Source: CAYJLF01 sp964371055
Lineage (GTDB): Bacteria; Eisenbacteria; RBG-16-71-46; CAIMUX01
Assembly: GCA_964371055.1 (NCBI GenBank)
Contig: CAYJLF010000019.1
Span: forward strand, 62,001-126,000
Reading direction: 5' to 3'
DNA: 64,000 nt
A program made the translations under genes and the position numbers. The notes below the pieces were generated by a model. The model was given only the letters and a program-made list of their open reading frames with translations, was not told where the DNA came from and searched no databases. This document shows positions 11,363-20,677 of the stretch, piece after piece (the stretch's first letter is position 1; every line of letters starts with the position of its first letter).

Positions 11363-12403
11363 CTAGATCCCCAGCGCGAGCTGCTCCCCGGGGATCGGCC
11401 CGTTCCTGCGCCGCGCGGGAGGCTCCACGAATCCCGCGCGGCGTCGCAGTTCGGCGAACCGCTGTTCGATCGCGCGCGCCGATCGGCATTCGCGAATCGT
11501 CGAAGAGAGGGCATCTCCCGCCAGCGCCGCATACCGCGGCAGCAGGTGCGGGAAGTGCTCCGCGATGATCCGGTGGAAGATCCGCCCCGAGATCGCATCC
11601 AGACGCAGCGGCGCGCAGACCGCATCCATCGCCCCGGCATCGCGCGCCGCGGACAGCAGGCGCTCCAGCTCCGCGGCGGAATCGTTGATCCCCGGCATGA
11701 CCGGCATGACGAAGAGCGCGGTCGGAACCGACGCGCGGGCGAGCCGGCGGATCGTGTCGAGCCGGATCCTTGGTGAGGGCGCCCGGCCCTCGACCAGGCG
11801 GGAGACCCGCGCATCCAGCGTCGTGATCGTGACATTGACCTGCAGAGGCCGGGTTCGCGCGATCTCCCGCAGCAACTCCAGATCCCGCAGGACGAGCGGG
11901 CTCTTGGTCGTGATCGAGAGATCGAGATCGGGGCAGTCGCAGAGCACCTCCAGGATCGAGCGCGTGACCCCGAACTGCGCCTCGGCCGGTTGGTACGGAT
12001 CGGTCGCGGTGCCGATCGCCACGGGCCGGTCTCGCAACAGCCCCGGCCGCAGCTCATCCCGCAGCACCTGGGCCGAGGAGAGCTTGACGTAGACCCGGCG
12101 ATCGAAGCCGGCGCACCCCTCCCCCTCCAGGAACGTGTGGGTGTAGCGCGCGAAGCAGTAGCTGCAGCCGAACGAGCAGCCGCGGTATGGGTTGATCGTC
12201 CAGTGGAAGGGCAGCGTCCGATTCGGATTCTCGTTGAGCAGGCTCTTCGGAAACATCGGCCGGTACTCGATCGCATCGGCCGAGGCCCGCCCCCGCCCGT
12301 TCCTCCAAGCCGGAGACGCCCTCCGCGCAGGACTCGGGACGGCGGGAAATCTCCGCACCGGCGCAGGGGCGAAGAGCCCGGGGTTTCGTGCTGCAGGCCT
12401 CAT
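11363..12403 (-). CDS. Radical SAM protein, SPL/Rv2578c-like family
   Basis: 346 aa. The radical SAM cluster motif is C76-SFG-C80-SY-C83 in the context TINPYRGCSFGC, followed by ARYTHTFLEG. Later blocks (GTATDPYQPAE, LSITTKSPLVLRD, VTITTLDARV, MPVMPGINDS) match the widespread SPL-like radical SAM proteins often annotated as Rv2578c or PA0069 family. Their substrate is not established, so no specific reaction is claimed. ATG 12403 is chosen because the frame before it reads like leader sequence; no clear ribosome site was found. Its 3' end converges on the protease gene with a 28-bp gap. Confidence 0.85.
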   Translation of the reverse strand: MRPAARNPGLFAPAPVRRFPAVPSPARRASPAWRNGRGRASADAIEYRPMFPKSLLNENPNRTLPFHWTINPYRGCSFGCSYCFARYTHTFLEGEGCAGFDRRVYVKLSSAQVLRDELRPGLLRDRPVAIGTATDPYQPAEAQFGVTRSILEVLCDCPDLDLSITTKSPLVLRDLELLREIARTRPLQVNVTITTLDARVSRLVEGRAPSPRIRLDTIRRLARASVPTALFVMPVMPGINDSAAELERLLSAARDAGAMDAVCAPLRLDAISGRIFHRIIAEHFPHLLPRYAALAGDALSSTIRECRSARAIEQRFAELRRRAGFVEPPARRRNGPIPGEQLALGI

Positions 12404-12493
12404 ACCGAACAAATGTACGCAACACGACAAAAAGCGCAAGCGGTTTCTTTCGGGGAGGCCCGAGTCGAGAGCAGAAATCACACAACGTACTAT

Positions 12494-12521
12494 TTCATAA
12501 GTTGTTACAGGCACAGCTCAA
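12494..12521 (-). promoter_or_regulatory. Weak candidate promoter for the radical SAM gene
   Basis: TTGAGC (12521-12516), a 16-bp spacer, then TATGAA (12499-12494) on the minus strand, inside a locally AT-rich patch (about 12405-12515) that stands out from its GC-rich surroundings. The predicted leader to ATG 12403 is about 85 nt. Confidence 0.3.
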
Positions 12522-12560
12522 TGCACGGTGTGAACCGCGACGGGACCCGCCTCGTTCCCA

Positions 12561-13496
12561 TCAGGGTCTTTTCGCGCGCCGCACCTCGGGTTCGTCCGCG
12601 TCCCCCTGGGCCCAGGCCAGGTACCCCGGTTCCGTCCCCGCGGGGTGGGTGCAGAGCACGCACGGCCGGCCTTCACGATCGATCGCATGCACCGTCACCG
12701 AGCCGATCAGTCCACCCTCGAGCGAGCGCAGGTCCTCGATCGCTTCCAGGCACGCCTCCTCGACCGACGCGCCCTTCTTCATCGCCATCACCACGGCGCG
12801 CGCCGTGCCGGCGCGGATCGTCATCTCCCCCGTGTGCGTGCAGCCGCAGGCGCCGTAGCGCTGGTCCGCGTAGATCCCGGCGCCGATCACCCCCGAGTCG
12901 CCGACCCGCCCCGGATACTTGTAGGCCCAGCCGGAGCTGCTCACGCCGGCCGCCATCGCCCCCTCGGCATCGATGACGACAGCGATCGTCGTTCCCTTCT
13001 CCAGAACGTCCCGGGTGGCCGTCCAGGCGTGCTCCGCCAGGGCAAGGCTGGGATCCGCCCGGAGAGCTTCGAGCGCGCCGGGCGGGAGGTTCCTTCCGAT
13101 CCACTCGCGGTGCTCAGCCCGCGCCTCGCCGGTCACCATCTCCACCGCCTCCGCCTTGATTTCACGCGCGAACCGGGTGGCCCCCTCACCGACGAGCAAG
13201 ACGTGCGGGAGGCGTTCCATTACCTGCCGAGCCACCGAGATGGCATGGAGGTGGCCCCGCAGCGCCGCGACCGATCCGGCGCGCCGGCTCCGGCCATCGA
13301 TGATCGATGCGTCGCACTCGCTGGCGCCGAGGAGATTCGTCCAGCCCCCGCGCCCGACCGAATGGACCGCGGGATCGGCCTCGACCGGCCGGATCGCCGC
13401 CTCCACCACGTCGAGTGCCGTCGCGCCGCGCCGGAGCGCCTCGAGGCCGGATCGAAGCCCGACCTTCCCTTCCTCGTTGACCAGGATGAACACCAC
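12561..13496 (-). CDS. Isoaspartyl peptidase/L-asparaginase-type Ntn-hydrolase (asparaginase-2 family)
   Basis: 311 aa, the usual length for this autoprocessing family. The N-terminal half has ALDVVEAAIRPVEADP and CDASIIDG. The nucleophile region reads EKGTTIAVVIDAEG, with Thr169 the likely autocleavage residue and catalytic N terminus of the beta subunit; Thr170 is the alternative. Downstream are KYPGRVGDSGVIGAGIYAD and CTHTGEM, the family's substrate-binding blocks. Members cleave isoaspartyl dipeptides, asparagine or glycosylasparagine; the exact substrate is unknown. Two consecutive GTG codons (13496, 13493) follow GGAGGG at very short distance. No signal peptide was seen, so it is probably cytoplasmic. 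Confidence 0.85.
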   Translation of the reverse strand: MVFILVNEEGKVGLRSGLEALRRGATALDVVEAAIRPVEADPAVHSVGRGGWTNLLGASECDASIIDGRSRRAGSVAALRGHLHAISVARQVMERLPHVLLVGEGATRFAREIKAEAVEMVTGEARAEHREWIGRNLPPGALEALRADPSLALAEHAWTATRDVLEKGTTIAVVIDAEGAMAAGVSSSGWAYKYPGRVGDSGVIGAGIYADQRYGACGCTHTGEMTIRAGTARAVVMAMKKGASVEEACLEAIEDLRSLEGGLIGSVTVHAIDREGRPCVLCTHPAGTEPGYLAWAQGDADEPEVRRAKRP

Positions 13497-13671
13497 TCCC
13501 TCCCTCGTGCCGGTTCCCGCTCCCGGATAGTCCGCGGGTCATGAATGCCGCCGCGACCGCCGATATCTCGAAAGGACGATACCCGATCCGGACGGTTCCG
13601 CGATTCGGGGGTTGCGCGGCCGATCCGACGAAACCGACAATCCCGGACCGGAAGCGGAATCGAAGCGGGCC

Positions 13672-14580
13672 ATGAGCCCACAGCCAGCCATCGGAGGCCG
13701 CGTGAGTCTTTCCGTCGTGATCCCGGTCTACAACGAGGGGGCTTCGGTCGAGGCGACGATCCGGGAGCTGCACGCCGTCCTCCGCGATGCGGCGAGCGGC
13801 GTCGGAGCGTACGAGATCACCGTGGTCAACGACGGCTCGACCGACGACACCGGCCGGATCCTGGCGGAGCAGCGCGAGTCGCTCGAAATCCAGCTCATCA
13901 CCCATGACCAGAACCGCGGCTACGGCGCCGCCCTCAAGTCGGGCATCCGCGCCAGCCGGTACGACACCATCGCGATCACCGACGCCGACGGGACCTATCC
14001 GAACCACGAGCTCCCGCGGCTCTATCGCGCGCTGGAAGGCTGCGACATGGTGGTGGGGGCTCGCACCGGGAAGAACGTGCAGATTCCCCTCGTGCGCCGC
14101 CCGGCCAAGTGGGTGCTGAACCGACTCGCGGAGCACTTGGCCGAAACCCGCATTCCCGATCTGAACTCCGGGCTGCGTCTCTTCCGCCGGGACGAGGCGA
14201 TCGCGATGTTCGGCCTCCTGCCGAGCGGCTTCTCGTTCACCACCACAATCACCCTCGCCATGCTCACGACCGACCGACAGGTGCGCTTCCTGCCGATCGA
14301 TTACCTGAAGCGGGCCGGGCGGAGCAAGATCCGGCCGATCCACGACACGCTGAACTTCCTTCAGCTCATCCTGCGGACCGTCCTCTACTTCAATCCGCTC
14401 AGGATCTTCCTCCCTGTGTCGCTCTTCTTCCTGGTCGCCTCGATCGCGGTTCTGATCGGCAGCGCGCTCTGGCTCGACAAGATCCTCGACACCACCGTGA
14501 CGATTCTCTTCGTCGCCTTCGTGCAGATGCTCTCGATCGGGATGCTGGCCGACCTGGTGGACAAGCGCAACCGGAGCTGA
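13672..14580 (+). CDS. Glycosyltransferase family 2, dolichyl/undecaprenyl-phosphate sugar transferase-like
   Basis: 302 aa. The N-terminal GT-A domain has LSVVIPVYNEG, VVNDGSTDDTG, NRGYGAALKSG and the metal-binding DADG motif (ITDADGTYPNH). A mid-protein block LNSGLRLFRR and two C-terminal membrane helices (about residues 238-290) match DPM1/GtrB-like enzymes, which charge a polyprenyl phosphate with a hexose. ATG 13672 begins just before the domain; an in-frame ATG at 13612 would add 20 charged residues. It converges on the GT-C-like membrane gene at 14651, suggesting a shared lipid-linked glycan role. Confidence 0.85.
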   Translation: MSPQPAIGGRVSLSVVIPVYNEGASVEATIRELHAVLRDAASGVGAYEITVVNDGSTDDTGRILAEQRESLEIQLITHDQNRGYGAALKSGIRASRYDTIAITDADGTYPNHELPRLYRALEGCDMVVGARTGKNVQIPLVRRPAKWVLNRLAEHLAETRIPDLNSGLRLFRRDEAIAMFGLLPSGFSFTTTITLAMLTTDRQVRFLPIDYLKRAGRSKIRPIHDTLNFLQLILRTVLYFNPLRIFLPVSLFFLVASIAVLIGSALWLDKILDTTVTILFVAFVQMLSIGMLADLVDKRNRS

Positions 14581-14650
14581 GGCCGGGTTCGCGTGCCGCC
14601 GGGCGCTCGCCGCCGGTCGGTCGCCGCTCGCGTCCCGCCGGCCGATCGCC

Positions 14651-17248
14651 CTATCTCTCGCCCGTCCCCCTAACGATCGCCTTCCCCATCGGCAACCCGT
14701 CGTTCGAGTCGCGCAGCGTGAAGAGATCACGCAGCCGCAGGTTCGGCTCGAAGGGAATCTCGCGCACGAGGACCCGCACGACGTACTCCCCCGGCACGGC
14801 ATTGGGCTGCACGGGAAGCGTCAGCGGAGCCCGGTAGACCGCACCCGGTTCCCAGAGGAAGGCCGGATAGTCACCGGCGAGCGGCTCGATGTCGCGCCCG
14901 AATCGGTACGCCTCGCCGCGACGGCGCTCGGTCCAGGTCCGGTAGGCGCGCCCCCAGAACGGATGGTGGAAGCGCTCGCTGGGATAGCGGGTCTCCAGCC
15001 GGACGAACGCCGCCACCGGCAGGACGTACGGATCGGCCGTGCGCCGCCAGTAGCTCTGAATCGTCAGCGGCTCTCCCGGCCGCGCCGAACTCCCCTCATC
15101 GAACGAGATGCCAATCAACTCCAGCCCGCCGACGACCGGACCGGTCCAGGCGGTCGCTCCGAGGCGTGCGGCCAGTTCAGGGCGCGCGGCGGCCTCCGCC
15201 TCCTCGCGGGTGAGGACGACGAAGGGATGGACCAGGCTGTCCGCGTCGACCCACCCGGGGCCGGGATCGACAAAGCGGTAGATCTCTACGTCATCACGGT
15301 CATAGACCGGAGCAAAGAGATCGGGAGATCCCCGGAACTTCTCCCGCTGGGCCGGGAAGACCGCGGGATCGACCGGCGCGTAGTAGAAGAACTGCCGGTG
15401 GCGGAATCCGTGGTAGAGGAGCACGAACGAGGCGTCGTACTTCCGCAGCAGCCGCACCGTCTCCCCGGCGGAGACGAGCGGGTTGAGGATGGCGCGCGCA
15501 TCCTGGATCCGCTCCACGGTGCGCTCATCGGCCGGCGAAGAGTGTTGGCCGAAAGGCGCGATGGCGAAGTGACGGCTGTGGGCCGGCACGAGGTAGCTGG
15601 TGATCGGATCGGTCACGACGACCCGCGGCCCGGGCTCGATGCGATCGAGCTCGGCCAGGGCGCGCTGCACCGCGGGCAACTCGTGCCACGCCTCGGCCTG
15701 ACGCATCGGCCCACCGCCCCGCCGCGCGGCATCCCGAACATGCCACGCGCCGGCGGCGATGAGAGACAGGATGACCACGCAGGCGGCGAGGCGCGGCCCG
15801 GACCGCGCGGCCCGCGGCCCACCCCGCGACCCTCCTCCATCTCCCCGCCACCGACGGATGCCCCAGACCATCCACCACCCCAGCACGGCGAAATGCGGAA
15901 CCACGAGGAGAAGTCGGAAGAGGACCGAGTGACCGTGCGCTGATTCGATGACGCGGACCGCCAGGGGGTTCAGCACGATCGCGAGCGCCACCCAGGTCGA
16001 GATGCAGAGAAACGCCGCGTCCCTTCCGGCGCGGAGGTTGCGCGCCAGCGGGATCGTCAGGAGGATGCCGAGCGCGCCCAGCGGTCCGTACCACGCCCAG
16101 AGGTGGCGCGGAGCAAGCACCGCCCAATTGCCCCACAGGTAGAGGAGTCCCTGCGCATGATCGAAGAGCGGGTTCGCAGTCGAATAGCTCTCCGCGAGCT
16201 TGAGCGCCAGAAAGGGCAGGAGAACGCCGAGGGCGGCGAAGGGGAGCGCGATCAGAGTCCTCCGCGTCCGGCGATCGGTCTCCCGGAGCAGCGCCCAGCC
16301 CCACGCGCAGGCGCCGAGCGAGACCAGATACTGCGCGGCCGAAAGGACGTGGATCCCCAGGAGGATCGGCGCCGCGGCCAGCGCCAGACCGAGCGCGTGG
16401 CGTCGCGCCCCGTTGACTCCATCGAGCCACAGCGCCACCGCCCACAAGCCGACGAAGCCGTAGATCCACCCGATCCGGCTGGCGTAGGCCAGGTTGTTGA
16501 TCCAGTTCTGTCCGGTGAAGAAGGTCCCGGCGACCAGGAAGAAGAGGCCGGCCAGGGCGCTCGGCGCGGAAGAGAGGAGGCGACGCAACGCGACGAAGAC
16601 CACCCAGAGGGCGAGCGGCGCCAGCACGACCGGGAGGTGGCGCCACATCGCGGCGGCCGGCGCTCCGGTCAGCCGGCAGAGGACCGCGCCGACGAGATGG
16701 AAGACGCCGCGCCGCGGATCGGACGCCAGGTCGGCCACGTCGGCGAAGGCGCCGGAGGCCAGGTCGATCCTTCCGCTCAGAAGCATCCGCTGCACGTAGG
16801 CGACGAAGTCGAGCGAGTCGTGCATGAAGCCGAGGCTGCCCCCTTCGTAGAGCATGGCCAGCGCGGCGAAAAGGATGACCGGCGCGGCCCAGAGAGAACC
16901 GGATCGTCCCCCCGGAGGAGCGAGGAGGTCGGCGCCCGGTCCGGTCCGATCCGATCGCGAACCGCTCGAGGCCCGGCGCCGGAGAACGGCCGCGAGGTCC
17001 ATCACCGCGAGCAGCAGGGTCAGAGCGATCCAGAGGCCGACCGCGAATTCGAGCGTCGGCCGGATCGCCAGGGCGAGCAGGTAGACCAGTCCCGCAATCC
17101 CGGCGCTGAGCAGAAACGAGGGAAGGACCCGCTCGCCCGGCCCCAGGCGGTCCCACAGAAGGCGTGAGCGCCGCGCCAGAAGCGCACCCGGCAGCAACAG
17201 GAGCGCGGCCGCCACGAACCAGAAGAGGAGGAGCCGCAGCGGAGTCAA
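14651..17248 (-). CDS. Large polytopic membrane protein, GT-C glycosyltransferase-like, function unknown
   Basis: 865 aa. The N-terminal part (to about residue 500) is a series of hydrophobic helices; the rest is soluble, with blocks such as VVVTDPITSYLVPAHSRH and VLLYHGFRHRQFFYY. The architecture (many helices plus a C-terminal extracytoplasmic domain) resembles GT-C sugar transferases, but I could not assign a family. The likely start is TTG 17248 behind GGTGAGGATCC, 8 bp after the upstream stop (17256); an upstream in-frame ATG lies inside the neighbouring gene. It is the last gene of the three-gene operon starting at 20041. Confidence 0.7.
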   Translation of the reverse strand: MTPLRLLLFWFVAAALLLLPGALLARRSRLLWDRLGPGERVLPSFLLSAGIAGLVYLLALAIRPTLEFAVGLWIALTLLLAVMDLAAVLRRRASSGSRSDRTGPGADLLAPPGGRSGSLWAAPVILFAALAMLYEGGSLGFMHDSLDFVAYVQRMLLSGRIDLASGAFADVADLASDPRRGVFHLVGAVLCRLTGAPAAAMWRHLPVVLAPLALWVVFVALRRLLSSAPSALAGLFFLVAGTFFTGQNWINNLAYASRIGWIYGFVGLWAVALWLDGVNGARRHALGLALAAAPILLGIHVLSAAQYLVSLGACAWGWALLRETDRRTRRTLIALPFAALGVLLPFLALKLAESYSTANPLFDHAQGLLYLWGNWAVLAPRHLWAWYGPLGALGILLTIPLARNLRAGRDAAFLCISTWVALAIVLNPLAVRVIESAHGHSVLFRLLLVVPHFAVLGWWMVWGIRRWRGDGGGSRGGPRAARSGPRLAACVVILSLIAAGAWHVRDAARRGGGPMRQAEAWHELPAVQRALAELDRIEPGPRVVVTDPITSYLVPAHSRHFAIAPFGQHSSPADERTVERIQDARAILNPLVSAGETVRLLRKYDASFVLLYHGFRHRQFFYYAPVDPAVFPAQREKFRGSPDLFAPVYDRDDVEIYRFVDPGPGWVDADSLVHPFVVLTREEAEAAARPELAARLGATAWTGPVVGGLELIGISFDEGSSARPGEPLTIQSYWRRTADPYVLPVAAFVRLETRYPSERFHHPFWGRAYRTWTERRRGEAYRFGRDIEPLAGDYPAFLWEPGAVYRAPLTLPVQPNAVPGEYVVRVLVREIPFEPNLRLRDLFTLRDSNDGLPMGKAIVRGTGER

Positions 17249-17255
17249 AGGATCC

Positions 17256-18221
17256 TCACCTCGAACCCGAGCGCGGCAGGACGCGGTGTAGGAAAGGGAG
17301 TCCGACCAGGGCCGGGATCCAGTAGCCGAAGAGCGAGTAGAGGAGTCCCACCCCGAGGGAGACCTCCTGCGGGGCATGACAGGCGAAGAGCGCGATGATC
17401 GCGGCGTCGCGCGTCCCCATCCCGCTCAGGGTGAGAGGCAGAAGGCCGACGAAGATCGCCAGGGGGAGCGCCCCCGAAGCGAAGACGAGCGGGACCTCGA
17501 TCCCCAGCGCCCGGTAGCAGAAGACCGTCTGCACCACGCTCGCCATCCAGTTCAGGAAGGTCCAGAGGAGCACGACCAGAAGGAGCGACGGGCTCCGTCC
17601 CAGGCGCCGCAGCGATTCCAGCACGGGGTCGAGCTTCGCGCGCAGGCGAGCGGGTAGCGGCAGGCGAAAGCGAACGAGCGCCACGATGACGACCAGTCCA
17701 CCGACCAGCCCGAGCCCGGCAACCAGCGCGAGCCGGTACCGCTCGAAGGCCAGGCACCCGCCGAGCGCCAGCGCCAGCAGCACCAGCACGTCGAGCACCC
17801 GCTCCGCCAGCACGCTTCCCACCACCAGGCCGACCGGGACGCGGTCTTTGAGGTAGTAGGCCTTCATCAGATCGCCCGCCTTCGACGGCGTGATCGTTCC
17901 CATCGGCCAGGCGGCCATGATCATGGCGACGCAGTCGCGGAACGAAACGTCGTGTCCGAGCGAGAGAAGCATGCGGCGCCAGCGCAGCGCGGAAAAGAGC
18001 GGAAAGGTGAAGGTGAGGGCGAACGCGGCGACCAGCCACTTGAAGTCGGCCCCCGCCAGGGTCGCCAGCACATTCGCGTAGTCGATCCGGCGGAAGAGGA
18101 GGTAGAAGACGCCCGCCGTGACGACGGCGAAGATGAGAAGCCGCAGCCGCCCCCGCCCGCGCGCCCGGATGCGGGCGAGCAGCGCCTCGGGGCGATCCGG
18201 GAGTTCCGGGACGCCGCTCAC
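17256..18221 (-). CDS. Flippase-like membrane protein, lysylphosphatidylglycerol synthase TM-region family (UPF0104)
   Basis: 321 aa with about 8 hydrophobic helices. Family blocks include LRWRRMLLSLGH, the helix-break motif TITPSKAGDLMKAYYLK, ERVLDVLVLLA and LSGMGTRDAAIIALF. Such proteins accompany glycosyltransferases and are thought to move or modify lipid-linked substrates, without the aminoacyl-transfer domain of MprF. The GTG start (18221) overlaps the upstream stop as GTGA, implying translational coupling to the gene at 18218-20041. A second member of this family lies in the exopolysaccharide locus at 36602. Confidence 0.85.
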   Translation of the reverse strand: MSGVPELPDRPEALLARIRARGRGRLRLLIFAVVTAGVFYLLFRRIDYANVLATLAGADFKWLVAAFALTFTFPLFSALRWRRMLLSLGHDVSFRDCVAMIMAAWPMGTITPSKAGDLMKAYYLKDRVPVGLVVGSVLAERVLDVLVLLALALGGCLAFERYRLALVAGLGLVGGLVVIVALVRFRLPLPARLRAKLDPVLESLRRLGRSPSLLLVVLLWTFLNWMASVVQTVFCYRALGIEVPLVFASGALPLAIFVGLLPLTLSGMGTRDAAIIALFACHAPQEVSLGVGLLYSLFGYWIPALVGLPFLHRVLPRSGSR

Positions 18222-20041
18222 GGCCGGGCCTTCCCCTCCTCGCCGTGGTAGTCGACTTCGTGCTGCCGCCGAAGGCTTCCTTCCCGATTCAGGCGCTCGA
18301 GTTCTTCTTTCGACAGCGGCCGGCCGTGCACGTCGAGCTCCTGGAGCTGAAAGTAGCGGCTCTGCGGAACGTAGCGGGGATGAAACTCATCGCCGATCGT
18401 CGCCCGCATGATGCGCGGACCGTGACCGCGACGGATCTCGTCCTCGATCAGAAGCCCGGTCTCGCCGAAGACCACCCGCCGGCGGAACGACAAGGCCGCG
18501 GCGTCGCTCCGCGTCATGAGCAGCCGCCGGATCAGCCCCTTGATCTCGTAAGCCAGACGCGTCTGCCAGCCGAAAGCGATCATGAAGAGCCGGAAGGCGA
18601 TCATCGTGACCGGGGTGAAGACCTTCATCACGAGGAGGTGCGTCTGTCCCTCGACGGTGAGGGTGTCGCCGCCGGGATGATCACCGGCAAACTCAGGATC
18701 GGACGACGATGCGGCGGGGGTCGCTTTGCCCCCCGGTGGACGGATCGCCCCGTCCCCGGCGGGGTGGTGGGCGACTCTATAGTCGGGATCGATCCACTGC
18801 GAGGTGACGACCTTGCCGTTGGCGAGCTCCGCCAGGAGTCCGCAGTCGTTCTCGACCAGGGTGTTCGTGTCGAGCCGGAAGAGCTTGACCACTCCCCCCT
18901 TCGCGAGGTTGACGAGGGCGTAGTAGTCGCGCCCGCGCGCATCGCGCCCCCGGCGCGCGTAAATCCGCGCGCCCGGCCAGTAGCGCGTGAACGGCTCCCG
19001 CTCGTAGGGGAGGGGCGGAAGCTCGGCCGGTCGCGGCGACCAGTCGATCCAGCTCTCCATGAACTCGGGGATGCGGTAGAGGAAGTAACGATCCTCCTGG
19101 ATCTCCGGCGGCACCAGCGCACCGTCCGCCAGCCCGCGCAGCATCCGTTCCGCCACCGCCGAGGCGAGCGCGTTCCCCTGGCCGCCGTAGATTTCGAACC
19201 CGTGCGGGTAGAAGTGGAGCGTCTGCCGGCTCCCCATCGAGCCGGCGTAGTGGCCGTTCGGATAGACGAAGTGCGCGGCGAAGTCGATCGCGCGGCGGCA
19301 GACCGCGTCCAGGCGTTCGTCGTGACAGCGCTTCTGCAGCTTGGCCAGGAAGCTGACCGTCGCCGAGAGGTAGCCTAAGTCGGCGCCGTCGTACTCCAGG
19401 CACCATCCCTCTTCGTAGCAGTAGCGCAGGAAATCCTCGGTGCGAACCTCGAAGCCGCGCCGCAGCGCCTCGTCCCCCAGGAGGTCATACGCCTCGTAGA
19501 TCGGCAGGATCGCCATCGCGTGATGGTTGGCCAGGACTCCGGGCTCGTCGTACTTCGCGAGGAAGCGGGCCGCCCGGGCCGCCGTCTCGAGGAAACGCGC
19601 CTCGAACCCCCGGTCGACGTGCGGGCGCACGAGGCGGAAGCTCGAGATCATGGCGTAGAGCAGAAAGCCGGTCGGACCGGCCCAGCCCCGCTCGTTGGGA
19701 TAGAACTCGTCGAAGGAGCCGTCCCCCTTCTGGATCCCCATCCAGTAGTCGATCCCCGCCTTCGTCCACTCCAGCATCTTGGGATGCTGGTAGTACCGGC
19801 TACCGGGGAACGGCGTGGCCCAGGCCATGGCCAGGGCGTGGGTGCCGAACTGCGCAATGGACGAGGGGAAGTCGGTCGCCCGGCAGAGCCAGTACTCGCG
19901 ATTGAAGCAGCCGTAGGTCCGGCTGTACTCGTTGCGATCCTGGAGCGACAGCAGGCGCGGCACCTGCGAGAGCGCCTTGTGCGCGTAGACGTCGCGCAGC
20001 GAGGCGGCGGGCGCGATCCTGTCCTGGTTCAAAGAAGGCAT
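18218..20041 (-). CDS. Uncharacterised protein with alpha/alpha-toroid (glycosidase/lyase-like) features
   Basis: 607 aa, mostly soluble. The first 350 residues look like helical-hairpin repeats with aromatic, Gly-rich turns (GIDYWMGIQKGDGSFDEFYP, GWAGPTGFLLYAM, HHAMAILPIYEAYDLLGDE), as in alpha/alpha-barrel glycoside hydrolases, lyases and epimerases. The C-terminal half is beta-rich, reminiscent of heparinase-type sandwiches. I do not recognise the family and give no reaction. ATG 20041 is preceded directly by AGGAAGG; a GTG at 20074 is the alternative. It is first in an operon with a flippase-like and a GT-C-like membrane protein, so a role in trimming or modifying a glycan is likely but unproven. 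Confidence 0.65.
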   Translation of the reverse strand: MPSLNQDRIAPAASLRDVYAHKALSQVPRLLSLQDRNEYSRTYGCFNREYWLCRATDFPSSIAQFGTHALAMAWATPFPGSRYYQHPKMLEWTKAGIDYWMGIQKGDGSFDEFYPNERGWAGPTGFLLYAMISSFRLVRPHVDRGFEARFLETAARAARFLAKYDEPGVLANHHAMAILPIYEAYDLLGDEALRRGFEVRTEDFLRYCYEEGWCLEYDGADLGYLSATVSFLAKLQKRCHDERLDAVCRRAIDFAAHFVYPNGHYAGSMGSRQTLHFYPHGFEIYGGQGNALASAVAERMLRGLADGALVPPEIQEDRYFLYRIPEFMESWIDWSPRPAELPPLPYEREPFTRYWPGARIYARRGRDARGRDYYALVNLAKGGVVKLFRLDTNTLVENDCGLLAELANGKVVTSQWIDPDYRVAHHPAGDGAIRPPGGKATPAASSSDPEFAGDHPGGDTLTVEGQTHLLVMKVFTPVTMIAFRLFMIAFGWQTRLAYEIKGLIRRLLMTRSDAAALSFRRRVVFGETGLLIEDEIRRGHGPRIMRATIGDEFHPRYVPQSRYFQLQELDVHGRPLSKEELERLNREGSLRRQHEVDYHGEEGKARP

Positions 20042-20147
20042 CCTTCCTGTGACGGGCGGCCTTCGGCGGCCCACTCCACGGCGCCTGGACCGCTCGGTCC
20101 GGACGCGTCGCCCCCGACGACATCCCTGATCCCCGGGGAGACGGCCG

Positions 20148-20177
20148 ATGGTAGGAGTCGGTCCACCCGGGCGTCAA
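20148..20177 (-). promoter_or_regulatory. Candidate sigma70 promoter for the 20041-14651 operon
   Basis: On the minus strand TTGACG (20177-20172, 5/6), an 18-bp spacer, TACCAT (20153-20148, 4/6). It gives a leader of about 100 nt to ATG 20041. The rest of the 300-bp gap up to the tRNA genes shows nothing else I can name. Confidence 0.5.
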
Positions 20178-20341
20178 CGGCTGCCGGACAAGGCGGACGG
20201 CGGCCGGATCTCATGAGTTATCGGTCGATTACGGGCGGGGCTTTGGAGGAAGAAAGAGAACGGTGCAAGGGGCACCGGAAACCAGCGATGGAGACAGGAT
20301 CGGGGGGTCGGGAGCGACGGCGGCAGCAAGAACGTTGAATC

Positions 20342-20416
20342 TGGAGGCGCCACCCGGATTTGAACCGGGGAATAACGGTTTTGCAGACCGTCGCCTTACC
20401 ACTTGGCTATGGCGCC
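20342..20416 (-). tRNA. tRNA-Cys (GCA)
   Basis: 75 nt including an encoded CCA. Acceptor GGCGCCA pairs with TGGCGCC; D-stem GCC/GGC; anticodon stem ACGGT/ACCGT with loop CTGCAAA (anticodon GCA); T-stem CCCGG/CCGGG with loop TTCAAAT; discriminator T. It lies downstream of the tRNA-Gly gene on the same strand with a 68-nt spacer, consistent with one precursor transcript. Confidence 0.97.
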
Positions 20417-20484
20417 TCACGGATCGGTCGCGGCTGCATCCGCGGTTTCCCGCGGGCCAAGACCGCCGAACGCGGGCAAAAAAG

Positions 20485-20559
<75 letters not shown>

Positions 20560-20647
20560 TCGACGCAACTTTCCAGGTACCGTTCTCCGGCCTCCCGGTG
20601 CGCTCTTGCGCCGGCGCATGGGACCCTCCGGCTCAGAAGCGAAGCCG

Positions 20648-20677
20648 ATTCTAGACACGCGGTTCGCCGGGTGTCAA
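20648..20677 (-). promoter_or_regulatory. Near-consensus sigma70 promoter of the tRNA-Gly/tRNA-Cys unit
   Basis: Minus strand: perfect TTGACA (20677-20672), 18-bp spacer, TAGAAT (20653-20648, 5/6). Predicted start near 20641. Strong promoters of this type are expected for stable RNA genes. The surrounding 20560-20847 gap otherwise holds only the 5' region of lysC, for which no clear promoter was found. Confidence 0.7.

Noticed and set aside
13186..14802. 538-codon minus-strand ORF across the asparaginase and GT2 genes
   Set aside because: Covers parts of two unrelated genes on both strands and has low-complexity translation.
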